From contig SZWC01009543.1 of the NCBI GenBank assembly GCA_023375785.1, positions 2,289 through 66,288 of the forward strand: a stretch of 64,000 bases of DNA, in the 5' to 3' direction. The stretch comes from Penium margaritaceum. Taxonomy: Eukaryota > Streptophyta > Zygnematophyceae > Desmidiales > Peniaceae. Below are positions 1-10,416 of the stretch, piece by piece; position 1 is the first letter of the stretch; each line of letters starts with the position of its first letter. The translations under genes were made by a program, and so were the position numbers. Under the pieces are notes generated by a model. That model made no database searches. It was not told the DNA's origin and was given only the letters and a program-made list of their open reading frames with translations.

Positions 1-360
1 CCCCCCCCCCCCCCCCCCTTCCTTCCCGTCCCCCCTCCCAAGCCTTGGCAAATGTGAGTACTCCAACGTAAGTTCACACTTTGTGGACATAATCTGATGC
101 AGAAGAACGGTAAAAGTGAGGCACTCAAGCATTCTCTTCGATTTTTTCCCATTCCCCTGCAATACAGACCCCTCTGGCCCTACAGCAGGTCCTAGTCTCC
201 ACCGTGCATGTCTCTACTCCACTGGCCACTCCCATGTCCAACCCAGTGGTCAAGCACAGGCGGCGGCACCCACTCAGCCACACAAACGGCCAGGGAGAGT
301 AGAGAGATGCACAGCACAGACAAGCCCGTATGCCATATCGCACTTAGCAAGCTGCTTCAG
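1..360. other. Low-complexity window start, no gene seen
   Basis: The first 18 bases are a pure C run followed by C/T-rich sequence. The rest contains short overlapping open frames on both strands that look like chance frames, and I recognise no domain. It leads directly into the CTG repeat. Confidence 0.5.
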
Positions 361-373
361 CTGTTGCTGGTGT

Positions 374-413
<40 letters not shown>

Positions 414-459
414 GCCGATGCTACTGCTGCTGCTGCCGCAGCTGCTGCGGCTGCTGCAG

Positions 460-506
<47 letters not shown>

Positions 507-516
507 CCCGCCGCTG
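361..516. repeat. CTG/CAG trinucleotide repeat
   Basis: About 155 bases are built mostly of CTG triplets, in two purer blocks separated by a CCG/CAG-containing interruption. Depending on frame and strand this reads as runs of Leu, Cys, Ala or Ser, so open frames over it (for example 208-729 on + and 344-676 on -) are a by-product of the repeat. It could lie in a coding exon or UTR of a host gene, but no flanking domain supports a particular frame. Confidence 0.9.
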
Positions 517-888
517 CTTCTGCCACCACTGTCAAGCCCAGCAAGAGCATCATCCGTAGCAGAGGAGAACGGAGAGCGCGCGACCTGTGCTTGCTGGGTG
601 TGCTGTGCACCCCTCCGGCCACCCATCTCGCCCAAGACCCCGACGTCCACCAAACAGCCTCGCAGGGACATACCACGCCGTCAGGCTGCTGCTTGTCCGA
701 GAGAAAACAAAAACAGACGGAAAGATTGACATGAAGGGGGCTGAAAAAAGGAAAGGGAAGAGGATACCGAATACTGTTTGCCCTCGTTTCGTTTCATCTC
801 GTCTCACCACGTCGCAGTAAGTGAGTTGAGATGAGATGAAAGGAGACGAGCACACGCAACGCTCAGCATCACTCCCCTTTCCGTCAGT
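517..888. other. Intergenic, nothing recognised
   Basis: No coding frame with recognisable content. A small imperfect inverted repeat (14-base arms at 792-805 and 828-841, one mismatch) is present. Confidence 0.4.
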
Positions 889-1013
889 CCACCAAATGCC
901 GTCCAAAGGTCTCGGCCAGCGTAAGCTACCTCAGCCGCCACTGCTGCTCCCGCGGCTGCACTGGCGCCTGAGGTAGATTACGCTGGCCGAGGCCTTTGGA
1001 CGGCATTTGGTGG
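889..1013. repeat. Long inverted repeat (46-bp arms, 33-bp loop)
   Basis: The arms 889-934 and 968-1013 are reverse complements over 46 bases with two mismatches, around a GC-rich 33-base centre. A transcript from either strand would fold into one long hairpin of pre-miRNA or foldback-transposon size. There is no obvious target duplication outside the arms, so a terminal-inverted-repeat transposon is not demonstrated. It lies about 245 bases downstream (in gene direction) of the stop of the minus-strand gene at 1259-1933, so it could also sit in that gene's 3' region. Confidence 0.85.
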
Positions 1014-1258
1014 CGCTGCGCCACCACCGAGTCTGCCAAACCGCACTGCAGCGTGCCGAACGCTGACCGGCTTAGCCCGGTGCGTCGCGCACGCGTGACC
1101 CACAAGAAGTGCGTTCACGTCCGCACGTGCGAGGCTCCTGCAGCTTCTTCGGCAACCCACCCCCCTCCCCACCCCTAAGCTATTGCCCTGTGTGCTCACG
1201 AACGCTCCGGCCACACATCACGAGCACTCTTCTGCGACGTGCGCCCATCGCTGTGTGC
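1014..1258. other. Spacer between hairpin and gene, nothing recognised
   Basis: C-rich sequence directly beyond the stop codon of the minus-strand gene; probably 3' flanking or UTR sequence. No polyadenylation signal stands out. Confidence 0.3.
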
Positions 1259-1933
1259 TCACAACCTGCCCATGGACGCCGCCAGCGCCGCGGCCTGCGC
1301 CGCGCACGCATGCGCCTCGACAAGCTTCGGCCGCGCCATTGCGACCGCCTCTGACACTCTCGGCCCGGCCAGATCGGCAAGACGGCCTATGCCGTCACCG
1401 CCCCCACGAAGCCTCCTGCCGTCTGCAGCGGCCCCTTGCTCGGCCATACCCGCCAGCACGACAGCCCGCGTCGCGGCGCTGACGTGGGATGACGCCAGCA
1501 GAGCGAGGGAGCGTATTGCGGTCTGGCTGCGTGCCTTGAGCGTGAGAGAGCGCACGACCTCCGCAGCCTCCCACTCTTCCATGCCCTTTGCTGCTTCGAC
1601 CTTCTGCTTTGCTGCAGCGACTGCTGTTGCGGCTCTGCTCTTTGCGTCTTCCACCTTTTTCAAAATCTTCGCGGACCACGCGAAGACCTCCTTCGCCGTC
1701 TGTGGCTCGGCAGAAAGGACGCCATCCGCTCTTGTGGACACAGCTTCAGACAGGATGTGAGAGATTGTGCTACCACTGCGAGAGCTACTGCTGCTGCTGA
1801 CGCCCCTGCCTCCAGTGCTGATGCTGCCGCTCCTGCCGCTCGCGTCACAGTGGCCGATGGCGGCAGAAGCAGTAACAGCTATTATGGCAAGGACGAGTGC
1901 CGCCGCCCTAGGGAGCAGCCGCGTGCCAGCCAT
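1259..1933 (-). CDS. Hypothetical secreted alanine-rich helical protein
   Basis: An uninterrupted 224-residue frame. Residues 1-29 form a good signal peptide: Met, a short basic stretch (R5, R9), a hydrophobic core of Ala/Leu/Val/Ile, then an Ala-Ser-Ala type cleavage region. Residues about 30-58 are Ser/Gly-rich and probably disordered. Residues about 60-224 are rich in Ala, Lys, Glu and Arg with long predicted helical runs (for example around the KEVFAWSAKILKKVEDAKSR segment). I recognise no family. The protein looks secreted or lumenal. The start was chosen because it opens the signal peptide; the stop is TGA. It is the only frame here that looks like a host gene: it lies outside any element and its composition is not a simple repeat. 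Introns cannot be excluded, and the true 5' exon could lie upstream. The evidence is compositional only. Confidence 0.45.
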   Translation of the reverse strand: MAGTRLLPRAAALVLAIIAVTASAAIGHCDASGRSGSISTGGRGVSSSSSSRSGSTISHILSEAVSTRADGVLSAEPQTAKEVFAWSAKILKKVEDAKSRAATAVAAAKQKVEAAKGMEEWEAAEVVRSLTLKARSQTAIRSLALLASSHVSAATRAVVLAGMAEQGAAADGRRLRGGGDGIGRLADLAGPRVSEAVAMARPKLVEAHACAAQAAALAASMGRL

Positions 1934-3767
1934 TGCGATGAAGGCGAGCAGCGGAGGGGCGAGCTGACTGAATCTTCAGAAAGGGTAAGTACTTTTTGAC
2001 CGAAGTAAAATCCGCACATGGCAGCTGATGCAGGTGAGGTGGTACTTGAGCTGCTCCCTTAGTCCTGAAGGCGGCTTGGGGCTTCATAGGACGCGCCTCG
2101 AGGCGGCAAGTATGCCTCGCGACAAGGTACTTAGTCCTCTCTCTTGTGCATCCAGAACCTGCCCTGCGGACAGGGGCGGGTTTGGGCATCTATCTGTCCG
2201 CGCCGCAAATTTGTTACATGAGCATCCGCTGGGGTTTGCGATATTTTCCGGTATCGAAATCGCTCACTGTCTACGGAGAAACCTTGGTTTGTCTCGAACT
2301 CAAGACCGTTTGCACGAAGCACGAGATGCAAACGCTTCTTTGCGTTCAATGCGCTCAAGACAAGCATCGGCGGACAACCGATGTCGACGAAAGTCAAACC
2401 TCCCCCAACTAGGGCCTCCACTGTCTTGGTCGGTGCAGGAATCCGGCTGCACCTTTCGCGATCATTCCATCGAGCCTTGCAAGTGGCAGCCGTTAGCTGA
2501 CGAATCAGATTTCTCCAATCCAGCTCAGATCGATCCGGACCATCGGGGTGAGGTGCTGCCGACCACATTGCCGACGGGCCCAGATGACCGTGCCCTGTCC
2601 TCGTGGACTCCCGATAAGAATTTTATCCCAAACGAGCACGTCATCACCGATCGTGGTGTTCGTCACATGTCAGCCCAAGGTTTCGTTAGAAGTGTGAAGG
2701 TTAAGAAATAGCCGGCCTCATTCAACGTGCAGGATGGACATTGTCCGCCCGTTTACAGTACATCACGCAATCGTGGCCGCCAGAGATACACTACCGCCGG
2801 TCTAACCGGTGAGGGGAGCGAGCTATAAATTAAGATGGCTGACATGTAAAAGTAGGCTGTCAGTTCCAGTCTGCACCACAAAAGCTTAATATCGGACGAT
2901 TGCAGACTTCATTTTTCTCTACAATAGACACAGCTGGCCGGCATGAAATGAGCCGGCGACCCTCGATTGACTTCCTGTTTCTGTTAAGGCGGCCTACGGT
3001 GACAAACGTAAACTTGAGGGCAAACCCACATAAAGTCAATTCTCTTAAAAACGGTAAAAGTAGCTGCGCAACTTCGTGAAAAGGAAGATTGCTTAGAACC
3101 ATCAAACATTCTAAATGGTACGAGAGAACGCTGAATAGCAAGTGAAGGTGCGCGGGGCTGCCAACGTTTTTCACGTACTTGGGCTCGGACGGAGTGACGG
3201 TCGACGAATTGGAACCGACATTCCGAAACGGGCGAAATAGCCAGTATATCCATGCGACAGAATGGGCTGACCCTGGAATATCGACGAGTGGTAATTTCAA
3301 CCTGCAATATCCACTACTTCAAAAACAAGAGGAGGTGTTACATAGTAACCGAAAAAAAGTAACCGAAAAAAAGTATTCATATCGGTATCTCTTCAGAGGC
3401 TAAATTATTGCCCGCAATCTGGACCACATAATGGAAGGTTTGCCATGAGACTTTACCTCGTCCATGGAAACCAAAACTGGTTGTAAATGGACTGCCAACC
3501 TGTCACCCACATTCGTTCAAACTAATTTTTTTGTTCGCCCATGTCTGCTCTTAAAGACTGTGTCTGGTTTGGGCGAACTCTTCCCAAATTACTTCAAGCT
3601 ATGCTGGATTTATTCCAGCTTATGTGGATGTAAAAGCTAAAAAAAACACGACCAAAAATTGAACGAATGCGCTTGAAAATAAATTATTATGTGTAACAAT
3701 TCACCAACATATTGAAGAAGAACCTCAAAAGGCATTTCTTCTCTCTTTTTTCAATGAATATGGCTTT
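1934..3767. other. Unassigned region with overlapping open frames
   Basis: The longest frames are 227 residues on + (2028-2711) and 145 residues on - (2131-2568). They overlap each other, and neither shows a domain I recognise, so at most one could be real. A direct repeat of a GTAACCGAAAAAA unit lies near 3343-3375. The last five bases (3763-3767, GCTTT) are the left target duplication of Gy1. This may be host intergenic DNA or very old element remains. Confidence 0.3.
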
Positions 3768-4470
3768 TGTAGCGGGAGGGCCGGTTCGGCCCTCCCACCT
3801 CGCGATAGCGAGGGGGTGGCTGCAAGCTACCCCTCGCTGTCGTGAGGGTTGGCCGGTGGCCAGCCACCCGCTGGCTACCGGCCGGCCTGCGGCCGACCGG
3901 CTGGGTGGCCGGCGGCCGGTCAAGTGACCGACCGGCCACCCGCAGGCGAGCCATCGGCCGCCGATCGAGCTGGTGGCTCGATCGGCGGCCAGGAGGCCGT
4001 GAGGCCTCGAGGGCCGAGGCCTATGGCCTCGTGCCCTCGTCCTCGCTCGCCCTCCTCGCTTGCGAGAACAAGCGAATACGAGGGATAGAGCGAGGAGCGA
4101 GGAGCGCACGAGAAGAGTCGGCGCGAAATCGCCGATCGTGCCTCGCACGCGATGATTTCGCATCGACGCGTCAAAACGGACACTCGAGTTCGTTTAGGAC
4201 GAACTGCAAGTTTCTAAACCGGAAAACTCGTGCAAACTCATGAGTTTGAGGTAAAATCCCCTCGTTTTGGACCCAGAACGAGGGGGTTAGGTAAAAACGG
4301 AAATGGGCCTCCGGAGACTCGAAATATTCGAGTCTCCCTGCTCTGGGCCGTTGATGACGATCGCCCCTCAGTCTTGCGAAGGGGGTAAACCCCTGACGTG
4401 GACTGAGAACGCCATTCTGCGAACTCCGACGACGACTTCAGAGCAGGAGCGGGAGATCCAGTCCGTTACA
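3768..4470 (+). repeat. Gy1 5' LTR
   Basis: 703 bp, TG...CA ends, preceded by the GCTTT target duplication. The first 250 bases are crowded with GGCC/CCGG palindromes. It contains a perfect 15-bp stem hairpin (arms 3956-3970 and 3976-3990) and a perfect 11-bp stem with a 3-base loop (arms 4313-4323 and 4327-4337). The 3' copy is 710 bp; the length difference is mostly one extra 7-base unit. Confidence 0.95.
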
Positions 4471-4471
4471 G

Positions 4472-4484
4472 TGGCATCAGAGCC
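4472..4484 (+). promoter_or_regulatory. Gy1 primer-binding site (initiator Met tRNA 3' end)
   Basis: TGGCATCAGAGCC lies one base after the LTR. It matches the usual plant initiator-methionine tRNA PBS (TGGTATCAGAGCC) with one difference, so minus-strand DNA is expected to be primed by the intact tRNA 3' end, as is typical of plant gypsy elements. Confidence 0.85.
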
Positions 4485-4531
4485 AGACGCTCCCCGAGAC
4501 TAAGGGTCCGGCGAAAACAGCGGCTACGCCA

Positions 4532-4540
4532 TATATAAAA
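4532..4540 (+). promoter_or_regulatory. TATA-like box downstream of the Gy1 PBS
   Basis: TATATAAAA lies 62 bases after the 5' LTR end, inside the leader. In LTR elements the promoter is normally in the LTR, so this could be a chance AT-rich match or an internal promoter. No experimental support. Confidence 0.35.
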
Positions 4541-5332
4541 CGCTGCTGGCAGCTGCAAGCAGCAGCAGAAACGCCAGAAGGGACTACGACATCTACACTT
4601 CACGGATTGAAGCGCCGTAAAGTGCGTTAGAGAGCTTGAAAAAAAGCTCTACTTGGTGGAGCCACTTCCTTCTAGCCTCTCCACACTTCCAGGGGGCTAG
4701 GAAGATTTTTGTGGGGCGGGTTGGGGAGTTCCCACCCTCTAAAACCACAAAATCCGCCTCATTTTTAAGGCTCCTTCAAAATCCCTTCATCCAGAAATTG
4801 GGACAGCGCCCCTTCCCAAGCTGAGGGACTCTCACGGCCTGAGTGCACCCTTAAAAGAAGGAAATTGACACCTTGAAGGTTTTTGACGGCTCGCCAACGC
4901 CGCCGGCTCAAGGGAGACGCCGCCCAAGAATGCAAGAGGCGTCAAGGAGCGTGAAGAGAAGACCAAGGAAGACAAGAAGACAAGAGGAAGACAAGAAGTA
5001 GGAGAGTGGAAGACTTGGTAGGAATTATTAGAATTCTGCTTGTCACTCTTTGCTTTTGCTTTGTGAGCGACACTCACATTTCTTCCTCATTCCATTGTCT
5101 TGTAAATTTCTGTTTTCCTAGGTACTAGTCCTTGCCAATCGTCGTGAGTCACGGCTTAGGAAGTCTAGTTGCAAAATCCACGACCTTGTGCCGACGTGGC
5201 GGCCTAGGAAAATAGAAATTTAAATTTAAATTGCATCACCGATCGTGAGAGCAACATCTTAGGAGGCGACGTCTCCTCGTTGTGGGGTGATCCTCACAAC
5301 GACCTTCACGTGTTTGTTGCACGAGCGAGGAG
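4541..5332 (+). other. Gy1 untranslated leader
   Basis: About 790 bases between the PBS region and the first Gag methionine, with no convincing coding content. A small hairpin (AGAGCTT/AAGCTCT arms, 4631-4650) and purine-rich blocks are present. Such leaders usually carry packaging signals; none can be assigned here. Confidence 0.5.
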
Positions 5333-7737
5333 ATGGCAAGTGCCGGACCGTCTAAGGCCAACAAGGGCAAGGTGGTGACATTCTCACCACACGTCCTCGG
5401 TGGACTCCAAGTTTTGGGAGCCGTCGCCGTGAGCACGGTTGCCAACCCAAAGGCAACCGTACCGCCTAAGGCAACCGTGCCGCCTAAGGCAACCGTACCG
5501 CCTAAGATAACCGTGCCGCCTAGGGCAACCGACGCCAACCTCGGCGACACCGAGAAGTGTGCGGAGGCCGCAAAGGTGCTCGACGAGCACGTCGACGCGC
5601 ACATGGGCGACCCCAATGCGACAGACGACGCGATGGAGGAGGATCTTCCGGAGGAGGACCCCGACAAAGAGCACGACGCCGACGATGGCGAAGGCGATGA
5701 GGATCACGACCATCGCCATCGCCGTGCGGCGAACTCGAGCCGATTGCTCGAGAAGGAAAAGGCGCCCGTTGCATCGCCTGAAGCTGCCGACGGCAGCGAG
5801 ACTGCCGAGAGCAGCAAGGGCGCTGAAAGCAGTAACACAGGAAGTTCCCGCGAGAGCGAGCCGGATGACGACGCCCCAAAGGCAATTCGCGATGGTCGTC
5901 GTAGGCTTGCGGAGTTTGCAGCTGAGGCGGCAGGCCGACTGAAGATCACCACTGACGGTGGAGATACGGTACCACTCGGAGGAATGGGGGCGGACCTCCC
6001 TTCCTACGATGTGGCCGCAATGGGGCAGAGCAGCGCCCACTCGAGCGTCGTCGCCGACTATAGTCTCCTCCAAAAGGTGGGACTCCTTGGAGGCGTGTAC
6101 GCGAACCGTACCCTCTTGTAGTGGGTAAGGGTGCACGGACAACTCGAGGCCCTTGAGGCTATCGCCGATGCTCTGATGACATCAGAGCTCAAGTTCGCGT
6201 TCGCCAACCTGCTGGCCCACGTCGGGCAGAGTATCACGGACCATGACCGTGATCGCCAGCTGCAGCGCATGGCCGCCCATGAGGCAAGCAGCCGATGCAA
6301 CGACCTCAACAAGGCGTTGCAGAGCGTGACCCAGGTGCGGATACAGCAGCAAGCGTAGCGTGCCGCAGCTGCGGACGCCACTGCCGGTGGCAGCGACGAC
6401 TTGCCTACCTCGACGACTTCGGGGTCGGTCATGAACAAGTCCTTCCTCCACAGTGTGGAGATCTTCCAGAAGGGCGTGAAAATGACCGACTGGCTGAATC
6501 GCATGGAGCACGTCCTACGTGTCCACAAGGCTCCACTCAGCCAGTAAGGCGACCTCAACACGATGCGGCTTGAAGACAAGCTCTTCAAGTATGTGGTCAA
6601 GGAGTGGACTGCGCAGCAGCCACACCTCGAGTGGCAGCCCATGCCGTGGGAGGCTTTCTGCGCGATCATGCGCAAGAAGTGCACCCAACGTAAGGAGGCG
6701 CAGCGCGCCTTCCACAAGATCAAGGACTTCAGGCAGCTGGGCAGCTCGCTCGAATCCTACTTGAGCGAGTTCACCGCGCTCGTGGAGGAAGCCGAAAGCT
6801 TCACCGAGGGCGATGGGACTCAGACGTTCAAGTACCCGGAGTGCATGCTGCTGGAGTACTTGCGTGATGGTCTCGCCAGCGAGAAGCTGAAGGACAAGAC
6901 CACCACGACAGCCACTGGCCAAGCTTGGACAAGCTGGAGGGCGTTGCGCGACTACATGAGCGAAGTGTANGTGAGGAGGCGCAGCGCGCCTTCCACAAGA
7001 TCAAGGACTTCAGGCAGCTGGGCAGCTCGCTCGAATCCTACTTGAGCGAGTTCACCGCGCTCGTGGAGGAAGCCGAAAGCTTCACCGAGGGCGATGGGAC
7101 TCAGACGTTCAAGTACCCGGAGTGCATGCTGCTGGAGTACTTGCGTGATGGTCTCGCAAGCGAGAAGCTGAAGGACAAGACCACCACGACAGCCACTGGC
7201 CAATCTTGGACAAGCTGGAGGGCGTTGCGCGACTACATGAGCGAAGTGTACTCGGCGAACCCGAAGCACTACTCTGATGCATGGCCGAATGCGCGTGCAC
7301 AGCATGGTCGCGACATGCGCGTGGACGCTGCAGGGGCTGGTGGGTCAGCTGGACAGCGAGGCAGGGCCAAGGGCAAGCAGCTTACAAACCCTCCAGCCAA
7401 GAAGGCTGGTGGACACAATGGTCCCAACAACAAGCGCAGCCGCGAGAATGACGAGCTGCAGGCGGCGCGTGAGCATCGCAATGCAGCCTTCCGCGAAGGG
7501 CTCTGCCACAACTGCATGCAGCCGGGCCACTTTAGGGCTCAGTGCCCTAAGGCTGCTGGTGGTGGACAAGAGGCCGCGGTGCTAGCTGCAGCAGCAGCAC
7601 CTCGTGGGGATGGTGCAGCAGGAGGCCGCGGACAAGGCCGTGGACAGGGTCGCGGTCGCGGCAATGGGCCCGGCTGCGGCAATGGGCCCGGCCGTGGTAA
7701 CGGACAGGGCCGTGGGGGGGGGTTTCCCCACCCCTGA
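5333..7737 (+). pseudogene. Gy1 gag (capsid/nucleocapsid) remains
   Basis: The first part encodes an acidic, low-complexity N-terminal region with about five tandem copies of an 18-bp unit (hexapeptide of the A-T-V-P-P-K type, about 5447-5530). The middle carries the retrotransposon Gag capsid-like helical segment (around 6590-6960). The end carries a CCHC zinc knuckle (C-x2-C-x4-H-x4-C at 7504-7545) followed by a Gly/Arg/Gln-rich tail, as expected for a nucleic-acid-binding nucleocapsid. A single-N join at 6970 is flanked by a duplicated 281-bp-offset block, probably an assembly artefact. The frame is broken in a few places; fossil. Confidence 0.8.
6970..6970. other. Single-N assembly join with flanking duplication
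   Basis: The sequence from about 6694 is repeated from 6975, right after the N, at an offset of 281 bp. Gag of this family does not contain such a duplication. This looks like two overlapping contig ends placed side by side. Confidence 0.8.
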
Positions 7738-8852
7738 GTGACGTCAGTGGGGACCACTCAGGGGTAAAACTGGATCACGAGTGTGAGTTCATGTTTTCAG
7801 ACGAGGATGTTAAACAATTTGAGTTTTTGACGAGTTCAAATTTCTCTGTTGTTTTCTCCCCTCGCATTGAACCTTATTCTCCACTTGCTGATCGGCATTG
7901 CCCACTAAATCTTGCATCACCAGACGAGATGCATGACCGAACCTTTTTAGTGGTGGCAACACCAACCACTGTGCAAGAGTTGTGTAACACAGTGATTGAA
8001 GCAAACACCCTCAAAGCGATGAGTTCAATCACATTTGAAGTACCTTTAGTCGACGATTTCGACCCAGTGAAATTTAAACACTGGAAGGTGCTGGCCGAAT
8101 TCACACGTGCCCACAAGATGTGGACTCGAGTGGGTGAATCATGGGAGTTGTGACGCGCGTCGTACAGATTCCTTGTTTATCACAAACTCGGCTTACCATC
8201 GTCGAGTCTGTTCATTCGGAAGAGTGGAGGCAACATGACGATGCAGTTCAAAGGACACCTAGCTGGTGCTCACATGAACGTACTTGCTGACATTGGAGGG
8301 GACGACTCTTTTGTTAGCCTTGGCTTTACCCGACAGGTTGGCCTGAAGTACGAGCCATCGAATGGCGCAGTTGTTGTCGGTGACAACGGTACGGTACCCG
8401 TAATCGGTACTTGTAAAGCAAAAGTTTGTATTCAAGGGTACACACAGAGTGTCACGTTGAAGGTACTCAACTTCCTTGACCCGTTTGACGTGGTGCTAGG
8501 CAATCCCTGGCTCCGTGACAACAAGGCTCTACTGTTCTTTGAATCAAAGCGTCTGATCCTCCGAAAAGGACAACGCCGCTTTACGTTGATTCCGAGTACG
8601 GAATTATCACCGACCCGACTCAAAGTCCATGCCAGCTTGTCTGCAATGCAGGTCAAGAGACGTATTCGACAAGGTTGTCGATACTTCTTGGATCAGCTGC
8701 AGAAAGTGGAGGACGACGTGACGGAAGACACGCCACAAGAGATCACATCTCTATTGGCGGAGTTCTCGGATGTATTCCAAGACCCACCGGCTGGGCTTCC
8801 ACCAGAAAGACACATGGGCCACACGATTCCGCTGCAACCGGAGGCGACTCCT

Positions 8853-8853
8853 N
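8853..8853. other. Single-N assembly join with flanking duplication
   Basis: About 320 bp starting near 8537 recur from 8861 (offset 324 bp) after this N. The repeated block covers the same protease-to-RT linker twice, which no gypsy pol has, so it is best read as an unmerged contig overlap. Confidence 0.8.
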
Positions 8854-10286
8854 TAATGTGCTTTGAATCAAAGCGTCTGATCCTCCGAAAAGGACAACGC
8901 CGCTTTACGTTGATTCCGAGTACGGAATTATCACCGACCCGACTCAAAGTCCATGCCAGCTTGTCTGCAATGCAGGTCAAGAGACGTATTCGACAAGGTT
9001 GTCGATACTTCTTGGATCAGCTGCAGAAAGTGGAGGACGACGTGACGGAAGACACGCCACAAGAGATCACATCTCTATTGGCGGAGTTCTCGGATGTATT
9101 CCAAGACCCACCGGCTGGGCTTCCAACAGAAAGACACATGGGCCACAGGATTCCGCTGCAACCGGAGGCGACTCCTCCGTTTAGACCCATGTATTGCCTT
9201 AGTCCAGCAGAAAGGCGAGAGGCCGAACGCCAAATCAAAGAGTACCTTGCAAAAGGGTGGATCGAGCCCAGTAGCTCTCCGTACGGTGCGACGATCCTTT
9301 TTGTCAACAAGAAGGATGGTGGTTTATGCACGTGCGTGGATTACCGGGCGTTGAACAAGCTGACGGTGAAAAATCGATTCCCCTTACCTCGGATTGAGGA
9401 CCTTTTCGACCAACTCCAAGGCACAAAAGTATTTTCGTTCTTGGATTTGTCTCAAGGGTACCATCAAATCCGCATCACGGAAGATGATGTGCCCAAAACC
9501 GCGTTTCGAACGCACATGGGACACTATCAGTTCCGAGTGTTATGCTTCGGGCTTTCAAATGCCCCGGCAACCTTCCAAGGAGAAATGAACCGAACGTTCG
9601 TCAACCAACTCGGACAGTTTGTCTTGGTTTACCTGGATGACATCCTGGTTTTCTCCAAATCAATGGAAGAGCACATAGAACATCTGCGCGAAGTTCTCGT
9701 AATCCTTCGGGAACAGAAGTTCTATGCGAAAGTGAGCAAGTGCAAGTTTGCACAAGATGAGCTCGAATACCTTGGACACATCGTCAGCAAGGACGGCATC
9801 CGTGTCGACCCACGAAAAGTCCAAGCCGTTGTGGACTGGCCACGTCCCGAAAATGTTGGGCAGATTTGGTCTTTCCTCAGCCTTGCAAACTACTTTCGAC
9901 GGTTTATGCAAGGGTACTCGACCCTGGTAGCACCGCTAACCATGCTCACGCGAAAAGACGTGCGTTGGGAATGGACATCTGATTGCGAGAACGCTTTTCT
10001 CAAGGTCAAAGAACTTCCCTCCATGGCACCCGTCCTAGCTCTTCCGGATCCATCGCAACCGTGGGAGGTTCGATGTGATACGTCGGTAATAGGACTTGGA
10101 GCCGTCCTCATGCAGAACGGTCACCCAGTTGCGTATGAGAGCCGGAAGCTCATCCCCGTGGAAACGTGGTACACGACTGGGGATCAAGAGCTCCTTGCGG
10201 TAGTACACGCTTTCAAGATGTGGCGTTGCTACCTCGAGGGTGCTGAAGGGGGTGTGACGGTCGTGACCGACCATAATCCATTGGTG

Positions 10287-10416
10287 NNNNNNNNNNNNNN
10301 NNNNNNNNNNNNNNNNNNNNNNNNNNNNNNNNNNNNNNNNNNNNNNNNNNNNNNNNNNNNNNNNNNNNNNNNNNNNNNNNNNNNNNNNNNNNNNNNNNNN
10401 NNNNNNNNNNNNNNNN
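10287..10416. other. 130-N assembly gap
   Basis: A run of unknown bases between RNase H and integrase of Gy1. Compared with the related Gy3, the missing stretch should hold the end of RNase H and the integrase zinc-binding region and is probably longer than 130 bases. Confidence 0.9.

Noticed and set aside
116-729. Frames with poly-Cys, poly-Leu, poly-Ala or poly-Ser
   Set aside because: All cover the CTG repeat in different frames and strands. None has a supporting domain, so no polyglutamine-type gene is called.
2028-2711. 227-residue plus-strand frame
   Set aside because: It overlaps a 145-residue frame on the other strand, has no recognised domain and no supporting signals; not called as a gene.
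6694-7260. Apparent tandem duplication of the Gag capsid region
   Set aside because: The two copies meet at a single N and match the pattern at other N joins, so it is taken as an assembly artefact.
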